Assembly (NCBI GenBank): GCA_000720995.1
Contig: JOEL01000012.1
Location: 248,001-312,000, forward strand
Length of the DNA: 64,000 bases
From: Streptomyces celluloflavus
Lineage (GTDB): Bacteria; Actinomycetota; Actinomycetes; Streptomycetales; Streptomycetaceae
Reading direction: 5' to 3'
In this document: positions 16,905-25,935 of the stretch, piece by piece
Numbering within the stretch: the first letter of the stretch is position 1
How the letters are laid out: every line of letters begins with the position of its first letter
The notes under the pieces: generated by a model
Told to the model about the DNA's origin: nothing
Databases searched by the model: none
What the model saw: the letters and a program-made list of their open reading frames with translations, nothing else
Program-made: the position numbers and the translations under genes

Positions 16905-18140
16905 ATGCGTCTCCGTTCCCGCCGCCCCTCCCCCACCGGCCGCACCCACCGCCCCCGGACCCTGTCCGCCGCACTGGCCGCCGTCGCGCTGGCGGCAGTC
17001 CTGGGGCTCACCGCCCAGCCGGGTACCGCGCGCGCCGCCGCGGCCCCGGAGACCGCCCCGGCCGGCGCCCGGCCGGGGACCGCCGCGCTCCCCGCGCACA
17101 CTCTCGTCGGCTACCTCCACACCAGCTTCGCCAACGGCTCCGGCTACACCCGGCTCGCCGACGTGCCCGACAGCTGGGGGATCATCGATCTGGCCTTCGG
17201 CGAGCCGACCTCGGCCACCTCGGGCGATATCCGCTTCTCGCTCTGTCCGCAGGCCGAGTGCCCGGGAGTGGAGTCCGAGGACGAGTTCAAGGCCGCGGTC
17301 AAGGCCAAGCAGGCGGCCGGCAAGAAGGTGCTGATCTCCATCGGCGGGCAGAACGGCCAGGTCCAGCTCACCACCACCGCGGCCCGCGACGCGTTCGTAC
17401 GGTCGGTCGGCGCCATCATCGACCGCTACGGACTCGACGGTCTGGACATCGACTTCGAGGGCCACTCGCTCGCCCTGGACAACGGCGACACGGACTTCAA
17501 GAACCCCACCACGCCCGCCGTCGTCAACCTCATCTCCGCGGTGCGGACCCTCAAGGCCGAGTACGGCGCGGGCTTCACGCTGACCATGGCGCCCGAGACC
17601 TTCTTCGTCCAGCTCGGCTACCAGTTCTACGGTTCCGGGCCGTTCGGCGGCCAGGACCCGCGGGCCGGCGCGTACCTCCCGGTCATCCACGCGCTGCGCG
17701 ACGACCTCACCCTGCTGCACGTCCAGGACTACAACTCGGGCCCGATCATGGGGCTGGACGGGCAGTACCACACCATGGGCGGTGCGGACTTCCACCTGGC
17801 GATGACGGACATGCTGCTGACCGGCTTCCCCGTGGCGGGCAACAAGGACCACGTCTTTCCCCCGCTCCAGCCGTCCCAGGTCGCCATCGGCCTGCCCGCC
17901 TCCTCCCTCGCGGGCAACGGCTACACCCCGCCCGCGCAGGTCACCCAGGCGCTCGACTGCCTGACGAAGAACACCGGCTGCGGCGGTTACCAGCCGCACG
18001 GCAGCTGGCCCGGTCTGCGCGGTCTGATGGCCTGGTCGATCAACTGGGACCGCTACAACAACGGCGAGTTCCGGAAGAACTTCGACAGCTACTTCGGCAG
18101 CACCTTCCACAGCTACGCCGACGGCCGCTCCGACGGCTGA
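16905..18140 (+). CDS. Secreted GH18 chitinase
   Basis: Encodes 411 aa. The N-terminus is an Arg-rich signal peptide with a hydrophobic core (AALAAVALAAVLGLTA) and a probable AxA cleavage near residue 45. The catalytic motif DGLDIDFEG gives the DxxDxDxE of glycoside hydrolase family 18 with the acid Glu; SIGG (VLISIGGQ), MAPETF and the C-terminal LMAWSINWD complete the barrel signatures. No carbohydrate-binding domain is attached. It cleaves chitin outside the cell and should be chitin-induced through the upstream direct repeats. The Arg-rich n-region has no clear twin-Arg consensus; Sec export is assumed. Confidence 0.95.
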   Translation: MRLRSRRPSPTGRTHRPRTLSAALAAVALAAVLGLTAQPGTARAAAAPETAPAGARPGTAALPAHTLVGYLHTSFANGSGYTRLADVPDSWGIIDLAFGEPTSATSGDIRFSLCPQAECPGVESEDEFKAAVKAKQAAGKKVLISIGGQNGQVQLTTTAARDAFVRSVGAIIDRYGLDGLDIDFEGHSLALDNGDTDFKNPTTPAVVNLISAVRTLKAEYGAGFTLTMAPETFFVQLGYQFYGSGPFGGQDPRAGAYLPVIHALRDDLTLLHVQDYNSGPIMGLDGQYHTMGGADFHLAMTDMLLTGFPVAGNKDHVFPPLQPSQVAIGLPASSLAGNGYTPPAQVTQALDCLTKNTGCGGYQPHGSWPGLRGLMAWSINWDRYNNGEFRKNFDSYFGSTFHSYADGRSDG

Positions 18141-18317
18141 CCGAGTGATCCGGCCGCCGCGCCCCTCGCCCTTCCGCCCCCATTCGCCCTAAATGTATGA
18201 CTGTCATGACACGATCCGGATCGCGGCCGGCCGCTCGGCCGGACGGTCTGTCAGGCGGTCGGACGGTCCGGGTACGGAGTACGCGGCCGGGCGGCCACGG
18301 GAGTCGGAGGTGGGCGC

Positions 18318-19319
18318 GTGTCCGGACGGTTCCCGCGCTGGGCGGGCGCGCTGGCGGTCGTCGGCGCCGTGCCCCTGGCGCTGCCCGCGTACTCGGTGCT
18401 CGCCGAACCGGGACCGGCGCCGCCGCACACGGGGGCACCGGGCACCCGGTCCACGGACACCGGCACCGCGGTCGGCGGCGCGTCGGGCACCGGGCCGCCG
18501 GAGACGGCGTCGCGGGACACCGGCGAGGGCGGCCTCGGGCGGGTCACCGAGGGCGTCGACGGGGGCGGCACCGAGACCGGCACCGGCACCACCGCGGGTC
18601 CGGGGACCCGTACGGGCACCCGCCCGGACGCGGACGCGGCGGTGGACGCGGAGCGGGCAGCCGGGGCGGACGCCGATCCGGACGCCGGCGCCGAGGACCG
18701 TACCGGGATCGGCGGCGGCTCCGCCGTCCGCGACCCCGGCGCCCTGCTGGGACGGCTGCGGACGCTCTACCGCGCGAGCGAGGCGTCCGCCGCGGCGTAC
18801 CGGGAGAGCCGGGCGGACCTGCGGGCGGCGCGGCAGCGAGCCGAGGAGCTCACCTCCCGGCTGGCGGCGGCCCGTGCGCGGCTGGCCCGCGGGCGGGCCG
18901 ACGTGGGGCGGCTGGCCCGGCAGCAGTACCAGGGGGCGGGACCGGGCGTGCTCGCATCGTATCTGCGGGTCCTGTGGGCCCGGGATCCGCAGCGGGCGAT
19001 GGACCGGGGCCAGGTGCTCCGGCAGGCGGCCCGCGGACAGGCCGCCCTCGTCGCCCGGCTCACCGCGGAGGAGCGGCGGGCCGGCCGGCTGGCCCGCCGG
19101 GAGCGCGCCGCGCTCGCCGAGCAGCGGCGGCTCACCGACCGGTGCAAGGAGCGGCGGAACGCGGCGCGGGCCGGGCTCAAGGCCGTCGAGCGGCTGCTCG
19201 CCGGGCTCTCCGAGGAGCAGCTCGTCCGGCTGGTCCGGCAGGACACCCCGGCCGCGGGCGGCCGGGCGGCGTCCGCGGGCCGGGGCCCGGAGGGGGTCAG
19301 CCGGCCGGCTGCCCGGTGA
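18318..19319 (+). CDS. Secreted coiled-coil protein (NlpC/P60-type N-terminal region only)
   Basis: Encodes 333 aa from a GTG with GGAGG upstream. A signal-like segment (AGALAVVGAVPLALPAYSVLA) is followed by ~110 residues rich in Gly/Thr/Asp/Ala. A long helical region follows (~140-300) rich in Arg/Ala/Glu, including ARQQYQGAGPGVLASYLRVLWARDP, the pattern of the coiled-coil found before NlpC/P60 domains in streptomycete wall hydrolases. No catalytic domain is present, so it may be a regulator or scaffold of wall hydrolysis. Its last 23 bp overlap the end of the convergent flavoprotein gene. Function inferred only. Confidence 0.7.
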   Translation: MSGRFPRWAGALAVVGAVPLALPAYSVLAEPGPAPPHTGAPGTRSTDTGTAVGGASGTGPPETASRDTGEGGLGRVTEGVDGGGTETGTGTTAGPGTRTGTRPDADAAVDAERAAGADADPDAGAEDRTGIGGGSAVRDPGALLGRLRTLYRASEASAAAYRESRADLRAARQRAEELTSRLAAARARLARGRADVGRLARQQYQGAGPGVLASYLRVLWARDPQRAMDRGQVLRQAARGQAALVARLTAEERRAGRLARRERAALAEQRRLTDRCKERRNAARAGLKAVERLLAGLSEEQLVRLVRQDTPAAGGRAASAGRGPEGVSRPAAR

Positions 19320-20541
19320 CCGAGGCGAGGTAGGCGTTGGCCTTGTCCGGGTCGAAGAAGAAGTTCTCGAAGTCGGCCGGGTTGTTGAAGCCGTTGGCGA
19401 AGCGGTCGGCGACGGGCTGGAGCTGGCCGGCCGCGCCGATGATGTTGAGGACGTGCTCGGGCGGCGGCGCCAGCATCGCGTTGGTCCACTTCGTGACGTG
19501 CTGGGCGGTCTGCCAGTAGCGGTCGAAGGTGGCCTGCATCCACTCCGCGTCGAACGGCTGGTCGCCGCGCTCGACGATGGAGGCGAGGTAGGCGGCGGCG
19601 CACTTGGAGGCCGAGTTGGAGCCCTGGCCGGTGATCGGGTCGTTGGCGACGACGACATCCGCGACGCCGAGGACCAGGCCGCCGGAGGGCAGCCGGCCGA
19701 TGGGGTTGCGCACGGTCGGGGCGTAGCGGCCGGCCAGCGTGCCGTTGGCGTCGGTCAGCTCGACCTTGGTGGAACGGTCGTACTCCCAGGGCAGGAACCG
19801 CTTCAGCAGCTCCAGGGTCAAGGCGAGGTGCTCGTTCGGGTCCTTGATGCCCTGGAAGGCGTCCAGCGGGCCGCCGGGGACGCCCTCCCAGAAGAGGATG
19901 TCGGCGCGGCCGGTGTTCGTCAGCGTCGGCATGACGAAGAGTTCGCCGACGCCGGGGACGAGGTTGCAGCGCACCGCGTCGAACTCGGGGTGCTCGGGGC
20001 GCGGGCCCATGCCGTGGACGTAGGCGACGGAGAGCGCCCGCTGCGGGGCGTCGTACGGCGAACGCGACGCGTCCCGGCCGAACATGGAGACCAGCTCGCC
20101 CTTGCCGGCCGAGACCAGCGTCAGGTCGTAGCGGCTCGCGAAGAAGTCGAGGTCGGAGACGGCGGCGCCGTGGATGACGAGCTGGCCGCCGCGCTGCGCG
20201 AAGGTCTCCATCCAGCCGGCCATCTTGACCCGCTGGTCGACGGACTGCGCGTAGCCGTCCAGCTTGCCCACCCAGTCGACGGCGCGCGAGGCGTCGGGGG
20301 CGGCGACCGAGACGCCGAGGCCCTCGATGCGCGGGGCCTGGCTCTCCCAGAAGTTGATGCCCAGGTCGCGCTCGTGCTGGAGGGCGGTGTGGAACATGCA
20401 CTGCGTCGACATGACCCGGCCGGAGCGGATCTCGTCGGCGGTGCGGTTGGACATGAGGGTGACCTCGTAGCCCTTGGACTGGAGGCCGAGGGCGAGTTGG
20501 AGACCGGACTGACCGGCTCCGATGATGAGTATCTTCCGCAT
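19297..20541 (-). CDS. Styrene monooxygenase-like FAD-dependent oxygenase (StyA type)
   Basis: Encodes 414 aa. The N-terminal Rossmann motif is ILIIGAGQSGLQLALGL, with no second NAD(P)H motif, as expected for group E flavoprotein monooxygenases that obtain FADH2 from a partner reductase. Later motifs GQGSNSASKCAAAYL and FFFDPDKANAYL fit StyA/indole monooxygenase relatives. It probably epoxidises or hydroxylates a hydrophobic or aromatic compound; no reductase gene is adjacent. It follows the conservon on the same strand after a 99-bp gap containing a hairpin, in the place where other conservons carry a P450. The start has AGAAGAG upstream. Confidence 0.88.
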   Translation of the reverse strand: MRKILIIGAGQSGLQLALGLQSKGYEVTLMSNRTADEIRSGRVMSTQCMFHTALQHERDLGINFWESQAPRIEGLGVSVAAPDASRAVDWVGKLDGYAQSVDQRVKMAGWMETFAQRGGQLVIHGAAVSDLDFFASRYDLTLVSAGKGELVSMFGRDASRSPYDAPQRALSVAYVHGMGPRPEHPEFDAVRCNLVPGVGELFVMPTLTNTGRADILFWEGVPGGPLDAFQGIKDPNEHLALTLELLKRFLPWEYDRSTKVELTDANGTLAGRYAPTVRNPIGRLPSGGLVLGVADVVVANDPITGQGSNSASKCAAAYLASIVERGDQPFDAEWMQATFDRYWQTAQHVTKWTNAMLAPPPEHVLNIIGAAGQLQPVADRFANGFNNPADFENFFFDPDKANAYLASVTGQPAG

Positions 20542-20596
20542 GGCGGCGCTCTTCTCTGCTTACTGTGCTGCTGCTTCAGGGGGGTGGCGTCATGGG

Positions 20597-20620
20597 CGGG
20601 CCCGCCCCGCGGCGGGCCCG
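20597..20620 (-). terminator. Stem-loop between cvnD-type gene and flavoprotein gene
   Basis: Perfect arms CGGGCCCGCC / GGCGGGCCCG around a 4-nt loop sit 21 nt after the GTPase stop. It may end the conservon transcript or lower read-through into the flavoprotein gene. Confidence 0.6.
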
Positions 20621-20640
20621 GCGTGCTCGTGGGGCGTGGC

Positions 20641-21315
20641 CTATTCGGGCGTGACGTCCAGGGCCTGCCCGACCAGCGCGAGCAGCGCTTCGATCACCGT
20701 GGCCCGCTTGCGCGCGTCCATGATCACGATCGGCACGTGCGGCGGCACGGTCAGCGCGTCACGGACGTCCTCCGCGGCGTACGCGGGGGTCCCCTCGAAG
20801 TGGTTGACCGCGACGACGTAGGGCAGCTGGCAGCTCTCGAAGTAGTCCAGCGCCGGGAAGCAGTCCTCCAGCCGCCGGGTGTCGGCCATCACGACCGCGC
20901 CGATCGCACCGCGCACCAGGTCGTCCCACATGAACCAGAAGCGCTGCTGTCCGGGGGTGCCGAACAGGTAGAGCACCAGCTCCTGATCGAGGGTGATCCG
21001 CCCGAAGTCCATCGCGACCGTGGTCGTGGTCTTGTCCGGGGTGGCGCTGAGATCGTCCGTGTCGGCGCTGGCCTGCGTCATCAGCGCCTCGGTCTTGAGC
21101 GGCGTGATCTCCGAGACCGATCCGACGAACGTCGTCTTGCCGACGCCGAAGCCGCCCGCCACCACGATCTTGGTGGCGACCGGTGCCTGCGTGCGGTCCG
21201 TCTGCCAGCTCTGCAACCCCGCCTCGGCGGCCGGTGCCACGGTATCGGCCCGGCCCGCGGAGCCGGCGGTCGACGCCGGCCCGGCCGGTATCGTGTCAGA
21301 GCCGTTGAAGTCCAC
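20641..21315 (-). CDS. cvnD: Conservon GTPase (CvnD family)
   Basis: Encodes 224 aa from a GTG with GAAAGGG upstream, overlapping the previous gene by 20 bp. After a flexible 45-residue N-terminus come the P-loop AGGFGVGKTT (~54-62), the switch region TTTTVAMDFGRI, the G3-like FGTPGQQRFWFMWD and a VAVNHFEG segment in place of NKxD. Conservon GTPases are MglA/Ras-like and act as the output of the roadblock/sensor-kinase complex at the membrane. It is the last of four tightly coupled conservon genes. Confidence 0.93.
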   Translation of the reverse strand: MDFNGSDTIPAGPASTAGSAGRADTVAPAAEAGLQSWQTDRTQAPVATKIVVAGGFGVGKTTFVGSVSEITPLKTEALMTQASADTDDLSATPDKTTTTVAMDFGRITLDQELVLYLFGTPGQQRFWFMWDDLVRGAIGAVVMADTRRLEDCFPALDYFESCQLPYVVAVNHFEGTPAYAAEDVRDALTVPPHVPIVIMDARKRATVIEALLALVGQALDVTPE

Positions 21316-21697
21316 TCAGCACCCTTTCGAGCAGCGCGCGGTCCGGCCGGCCGGTGCCGTGCCCGGTGCCGTAGACGCGAATCTTTCCCTGGTCGGCGAG
21401 ATCGCTGAGCAGTACGCGGACCACGCCCAGCGGCATCTTGAGGAGCGCGGATATCTCCGCGACCGAGCGCATCCGTCGGCACAGCTCGACGATCGCGCGC
21501 ATCTCCGGCATCACCCGGTCACCCCAGCCGCCGGACGTCAGCTCGCGCCGCTCCTCGGGGGCGTCCAGCGCGGCCACGAACGTCTCGACGAGCAGCACGT
21601 GGCCGAACTTCGTGCGGCCGCCGGTGAGCGAGTACGGCCGGACGCGTGCGGGTTTCCGGTCCCCGCCGCGTACGGGGAGTTTGGCGGTGGGGCTCAC
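21296..21697 (-). CDS. cvnC: Conservon DUF742 protein (CvnC family)
   Basis: Encodes 133 aa. The DUF742 pattern is clear: RVRPYSLTGGRTK near the N-terminus, then a winged-helix-like region LCRRMRSVAEISALLKMPLGVVRVLLSDLADQGKI. The GTG start overlaps the roadblock stop by 4 bp (GTGA at 21694-21697). In conservons this protein joins the kinase-like, roadblock and GTPase proteins in a membrane-associated complex. Confidence 0.93.
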   Translation of the reverse strand: MSPTAKLPVRGGDRKPARVRPYSLTGGRTKFGHVLLVETFVAALDAPEERRELTSGGWGDRVMPEMRAIVELCRRMRSVAEISALLKMPLGVVRVLLSDLADQGKIRVYGTGHGTGRPDRALLERVLSGLQRL

Positions 21698-22188
21698 TGG
21701 GCGCTCTCCATCGACTTGCGCAGCTCGCTGCGGAGTTCGGGGGTGAGGACATGGCCTGCCCGGCCGACGAAGAGCGCCATGTGGTAGGCGATGACGCTCA
21801 TATCGCAGTCGGGGGTGGCGTGGACGCCGAGCAGCGAACCGTCGCTGATGACCATGACGAAGAGGCTGCCCTCGTCCATCGCGACCATCGTCTGCTTGAC
21901 GACTCCGCCGTTCATCAGCTTCGCGGCGCCGTTGGTGAGGCTGCCGAGCCCGGAGACGATGGTGGCCAGGTCGGCGCTGGAGCCCCTGGGCCCGTTGTTC
22001 TCACCGGTCTGCGCCGCCTCGTCCGCCCGGTCGGGGTCCGAGGACAGCAGCATCAGTCCGTCGGAGGAGACCACGGCGACCGAGCGGATACCGGGCACCT
22101 CGTCGACCAGGTTGGTCAGCAGCCAGTGCAGATTCCGTGCCTGACTGCTCGGACCGCGTCCCTGAGCAGTGGGCGCTTGCGCGTTCAA
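21694..22188 (-). CDS. cvnB: Conservon roadblock/LC7 protein (CvnB family)
   Basis: Encodes 164 aa. It has the roadblock/LC7 fold signatures LHWLLTNLVDEVPGIRSVAVVSSDGL and LFVMVISDGSLLGV. The start is a rare TTG at 22188 with GGAGG 7 nt upstream, and it overlaps the kinase stop as TTGA, so coupling fixes the start. Roadblock proteins act as GTPase-activating or scaffold partners of MglA-type GTPases, here the CvnD-type protein two genes downstream. Confidence 0.93.
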   Translation of the reverse strand: MNAQAPTAQGRGPSSQARNLHWLLTNLVDEVPGIRSVAVVSSDGLMLLSSDPDRADEAAQTGENNGPRGSSADLATIVSGLGSLTNGAAKLMNGGVVKQTMVAMDEGSLFVMVISDGSLLGVHATPDCDMSVIAYHMALFVGRAGHVLTPELRSELRKSMESAQ

Positions 22189-25100
22189 TCGCGTGCCTCC
22201 TCGACAACGTGGCTCTCTCCCGGGGCCCCCGCGCCGTCGGTGTCCTTCTGTGGGATGGTCTGCTCCGCTGTTCGTTCCGCGATCTCCGCCTCCACCTCGC
22301 GCCGGCCGTCCCGGGCCCCTTGCTGGAATCCGCCGAGCCGGCGCCGCAGCGCCTCGGCGTGCGCCGCGCCGCTCTTGCGCGGCGCGGCGGCCGGCTTCTG
22401 CTGCGCCACGACCTTGGGGGTCCGCTTGGGCAGTCCGGTGACGGTGGTCCGCCGCTGCCCCTGCTCCGGTGCGTCGGCGGGGGCGTCGGCCCGTACGTCG
22501 GCCGGTGCCGGTGCCGCGTCGGTCGCGGGACGGCTGTGCTGGTCCGGTCCGACGGCGTACGGGTCGGACGTGGCGGGCCGGACCGGCGGACGGGCCGCGC
22601 CGGCCGGTGCGGCGTGCCGGCCGCCGCCGGGGGCCTGAGCTGCCGGGCCGTCGGCCGGGGCCGTCGCCTCCTCGGGCCGGGTGTGCTCGGCCGCGCCGGT
22701 GGCGTACGGGCCGGAGGACCGCGGGCCGTACGGGCTCGGGTCGGGCGCGGCATGGGTGGTGGGGCCGGCCGGCCCGGCGCCGAGACCGGCGGCGTCGATG
22801 GCCCGCTCCGCCGCGGCGACGATCGGATCGGTGGCGGGGGTGAACGGCCGGCCGGGGGCCGGACCGGTCCCCTGGCCGGTGTCCGCCCCGCCGTCCCGGT
22901 CCGGGGCGATGACCGGGAGCTGGATGGTGGAGTCGTCGAAGGGCGCGGGGGCGGGGGCCGGGGGCTGCGGTGCGGCGGGCTCAATGGGCACAGCCGGTGC
23001 GGCGGCCGGGCCCGCGGCCGGGTCGGCGCCGCTGTCGGCGCCCGCACCGGGGCCGCTGTCCGCGCCTGTGTCCGCACCTGTGTCCGTGCCGCCGGGCTCC
23101 GTACGGTCCGTGGTGTGCGGCGCGTCGTCGGCGCCCGCGTCGGGCCGGCCGGTGGCCGGATCGGTCCGCGGCATCCGCGTCTGGAGGGTGTTGGAGTTCG
23201 CCTCGGCGACCGAGCCGGGCAGGCTCGGGGCGGCGCCCGCGGCGGTGTGCGCCGGGCCGCCGACCGGGTCCGGGGCGGCGGGCAGGATCGAACCGGGCAG
23301 CACGACAACGGCGGCGATACCGCCCTGCTCCTGTTCGCGCAGCTGCACCCGTACGCCGTGCCGGGCGGCCAGCCGCACCACGACGTACAGCCCGAGGCCC
23401 AGCGCCTCGTCGATGGTCTCGGCGGCCGCCGCGCCCGGCGCGTCCGCCAGCCGGGCGTTGAGCTCCGCCATCCGCTCGGCGGTCATGCCGATGCCCTCGT
23501 CCTGCACGGAGAGCATCACCTCGCCGGTCTCCAGCAGCCAGCCGGAGAGCTCGACATACGCCTCCGGCGGCGAGAACGAGGTGGCGTTCTCCAGGAGTTC
23601 GGCGATCAGGTGGCTGATGTCGTCCGCGGCGAACCCGGCGACCTGGGCGTGCGGCGGCAGGGACCGGACGCGGACCCGCTGGTAGCGCTCGATCTCGCTG
23701 ATCGAGGCGCGCAGCACGTCCAGCAGCGGTACGGGACCCGGGTGGCCGCTGCCGTGTTCCGCGCCCGCCAGGACGAGGAGGTTCTCGCTGTTGCGGCGCA
23801 TCCGCGCGGCGAAGTGGTCCAGCTTGAAGAGGGTCTCCAGCCGCTCCGGGTCCGCCTCGCTCTCCTCCAGCGACTCGATGACGCCGAGCTGGCGCTCCAC
23901 CAGGCCGAGGGTGCGCAGCGAGAGGTTGACGAACTGGCCGTGCACGCCGGTGCGCAGCGCCGTCAGCCGCTCGGAGAGGTCGGCCAGCCGCTCGGTCAGC
24001 TCGGCCCGCTGCCCGGTCAGGTCGGTCAGCTGCCCGGTGAGCTCGGTCAGCTGCGCGGTGCGGGCGGCCAGCTCCCGCTTGAGCTCCACCCGCTCGTCCT
24101 GGAGCACATCGCGCTCGGCGACCAGCCGCTGCCGGCCGCCGACCAGCCGGGTGCGCTCGCCCTCCAGCTCCCCGGTCCGCACGGCCAGCTCGCCGACCTT
24201 GCCGTGCAGCGCGTTGACGGACCGTACGGTGGCGGCGAACTCGTCGTTGCGGCCCTTGAAGGTGATGGGCTCCTCGTGCGACGGGTCGGCGGCGACCCGC
24301 TGGGCGCCGAGCCGCAGTGCGGCCAGCGGGCGGGTCATCGAACGCGCGGCGGAGACACCGGCGCCGACCGCGACCAGCAGGCAGAGCCCGGCGAGCGCGA
24401 TGCGGATCTCCAGTGCCGTCACATCGTCGTCGCGCAGCCCGCCGAGCCGCTCGATGTCGGCGGTGGCCATCGCGGACTCGACACCGCGCATCAGCCCGAC
24501 GCGGGCGGTGAGGGCGGCCCGCACCCGGTCGCGGCCGATCGCCTGGTCGGCGGTGTCCAGGCGCGGCTGAGCGGTGAGCCGGGTCAGGTAGTTCTCGGCG
24601 TTGGTGACGTCGGTGCCGTTGACGGTGCGGTCGTAGCGGTCCCGCGCACCGGCGCTCGCGGACTGCGCGAAGTCGGCCAGCGCGCCCTGTTCGCGGGTGT
24701 GCGCGAGCTGGGCGGCGGTGGTCAGCTTGGACTGCGGGCCGCCCGCACCGAGCGCGGCGAGCAGCAGACCGCGGGTGGCGGCTGCCTGGTCGGTGGCGCG
24801 GCCGAGTGCGGGCAGTGCACGGGTGTCGGCGTCGGCGCCGTTCGCGCGGGCCGGCAGTCCCCGGGCGATGTCGGCGCTGATTGCGCCGAGCGCCTGGACG
24901 GCCTTGGTGTACGCGGTGAAGGTGTCCTCGGCCGATCCGGGCCCGGACAGCGCCTTCTGACGGGTCTGCGGCAGCGCGGTGAGGAATGTGTCCGCGGCGG
25001 TGAACACCGCGCTCTCCCCGGCGGTGCCGTGGGACTTCCCGCGCAGCTCGGTGATCTGCCGGTCCACGCGGGCGCGCTGGTCCTCCGGGACCCCGGCGCC

Positions 25101-25472
25101 GGATTTGCTGCTGCGGCCGTCGGCGACGTAGGCGGTCATCGCGTCGCGCTCGTCGGCGAGGGAGTGCGCGAGCGCGATGGCGCGCGCGTTCAGCTCGGCG
25201 AGGTCGACGAGTTGCTGGCTGGTGTGGGTGTGGTCGACGGCGGTCATGACGCCGGGCGCACCGGCCCCCAGGACGGCCACCGCGACGACGGCGACGGCCC
25301 CGGCGAGACGGTTGCGCACCCGTGCGGCGGGGCGCCCTCTGTGGTCGTCACCGCTGCCCGCCGTACCCGGACCGGGGACCGTGCCCGTGCCCGGTCCCGA
25401 GACCGAACGGGCCGGTGATCCCGGCTTCCCTGCGCCGCCCCGAAGCCGCTTCTTCCGCACCGCTGCTCGCAT
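22185..25472 (-). CDS. cvnA: Conservon sensor kinase-like protein (CvnA family)
   Basis: Encodes ~1095 aa from the ATG at 25472; the exact start is uncertain because the ribosome-binding site is weak. A first membrane helix (AVAVVAVAVLGAG) and a second (IALAGLCLLVAVGAGV) bracket an extracytoplasmic nitrate/NIT-like helical domain with QLVDLAELNARAIALAHSLADE near its start. A HAMP segment (SMTRPLAAL) follows, then a coiled coil full of ELTGQL/DLTGQR repeats and a HATPase_c domain (ELLENATSFSPP, DEGIGMT, GLGLYVVVRLAARHGV). No classical phosphoacceptor His box is evident. The last ~300 residues are Pro/Ala/Gly-rich and probably disordered. Confidence 0.92.
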   Translation of the reverse strand: MRAAVRKKRLRGGAGKPGSPARSVSGPGTGTVPGPGTAGSGDDHRGRPAARVRNRLAGAVAVVAVAVLGAGAPGVMTAVDHTHTSQQLVDLAELNARAIALAHSLADERDAMTAYVADGRSSKSGAGVPEDQRARVDRQITELRGKSHGTAGESAVFTAADTFLTALPQTRQKALSGPGSAEDTFTAYTKAVQALGAISADIARGLPARANGADADTRALPALGRATDQAAATRGLLLAALGAGGPQSKLTTAAQLAHTREQGALADFAQSASAGARDRYDRTVNGTDVTNAENYLTRLTAQPRLDTADQAIGRDRVRAALTARVGLMRGVESAMATADIERLGGLRDDDVTALEIRIALAGLCLLVAVGAGVSAARSMTRPLAALRLGAQRVAADPSHEEPITFKGRNDEFAATVRSVNALHGKVGELAVRTGELEGERTRLVGGRQRLVAERDVLQDERVELKRELAARTAQLTELTGQLTDLTGQRAELTERLADLSERLTALRTGVHGQFVNLSLRTLGLVERQLGVIESLEESEADPERLETLFKLDHFAARMRRNSENLLVLAGAEHGSGHPGPVPLLDVLRASISEIERYQRVRVRSLPPHAQVAGFAADDISHLIAELLENATSFSPPEAYVELSGWLLETGEVMLSVQDEGIGMTAERMAELNARLADAPGAAAAETIDEALGLGLYVVVRLAARHGVRVQLREQEQGGIAAVVVLPGSILPAAPDPVGGPAHTAAGAAPSLPGSVAEANSNTLQTRMPRTDPATGRPDAGADDAPHTTDRTEPGGTDTGADTGADSGPGAGADSGADPAAGPAAAPAVPIEPAAPQPPAPAPAPFDDSTIQLPVIAPDRDGGADTGQGTGPAPGRPFTPATDPIVAAAERAIDAAGLGAGPAGPTTHAAPDPSPYGPRSSGPYATGAAEHTRPEEATAPADGPAAQAPGGGRHAAPAGAARPPVRPATSDPYAVGPDQHSRPATDAAPAPADVRADAPADAPEQGQRRTTVTGLPKRTPKVVAQQKPAAAPRKSGAAHAEALRRRLGGFQQGARDGRREVEAEIAERTAEQTIPQKDTDGAGAPGESHVVEEARD

Positions 25473-25935
25473 TCCTGTCTCGCCTGCCCACGCCGTGTGG
25501 CCTCGCGGACCCGGCTCGCTCCTCCGCTCGCGGGGCGGAGCTGCGCGGAGACCGCAGCAGCGCACACCTCCGCGAAGGGAAACAGCCCGGCTCTGCGCGT
25601 TGCGACGAACGTCCTGGCCCACCCCAATAATCCGGGAAACGACCATTCCACCGGCGCTGCGCAGTGGCTCGGCAACACATGCCCGGCCACCTGAACGAGT
25701 GAACATCAATCCGAGATTGACCATCAACTTCCGCGCGTCGGCGGGACGGGCCGCAACCTCGCGCAACCCCCCGGCGGGTTTGGAGAACCGCCGCGGTCCT
25801 GAAAAGATGCGCGCCCGCATCCCGCCCGCCGCCCTGGTCCGGACTTTCCGCCCACCGGCGGCCCGGCCGTCCGCCCGCACCCGGGAAGCGTCCCGCCGCC
25901 GGGAGAATACGGGCGGCTCCGGCAGACTCGTTCCC
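25473..25935. other. Divergent region, conservon / PP2C-like gene
   Basis: 463 bp between the minus-strand conservon and the plus-strand phosphatase-like gene. Frames run through it in several directions, but none has a family signature. It must contain the promoters for both sides; I could not identify them. Confidence 0.4.
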
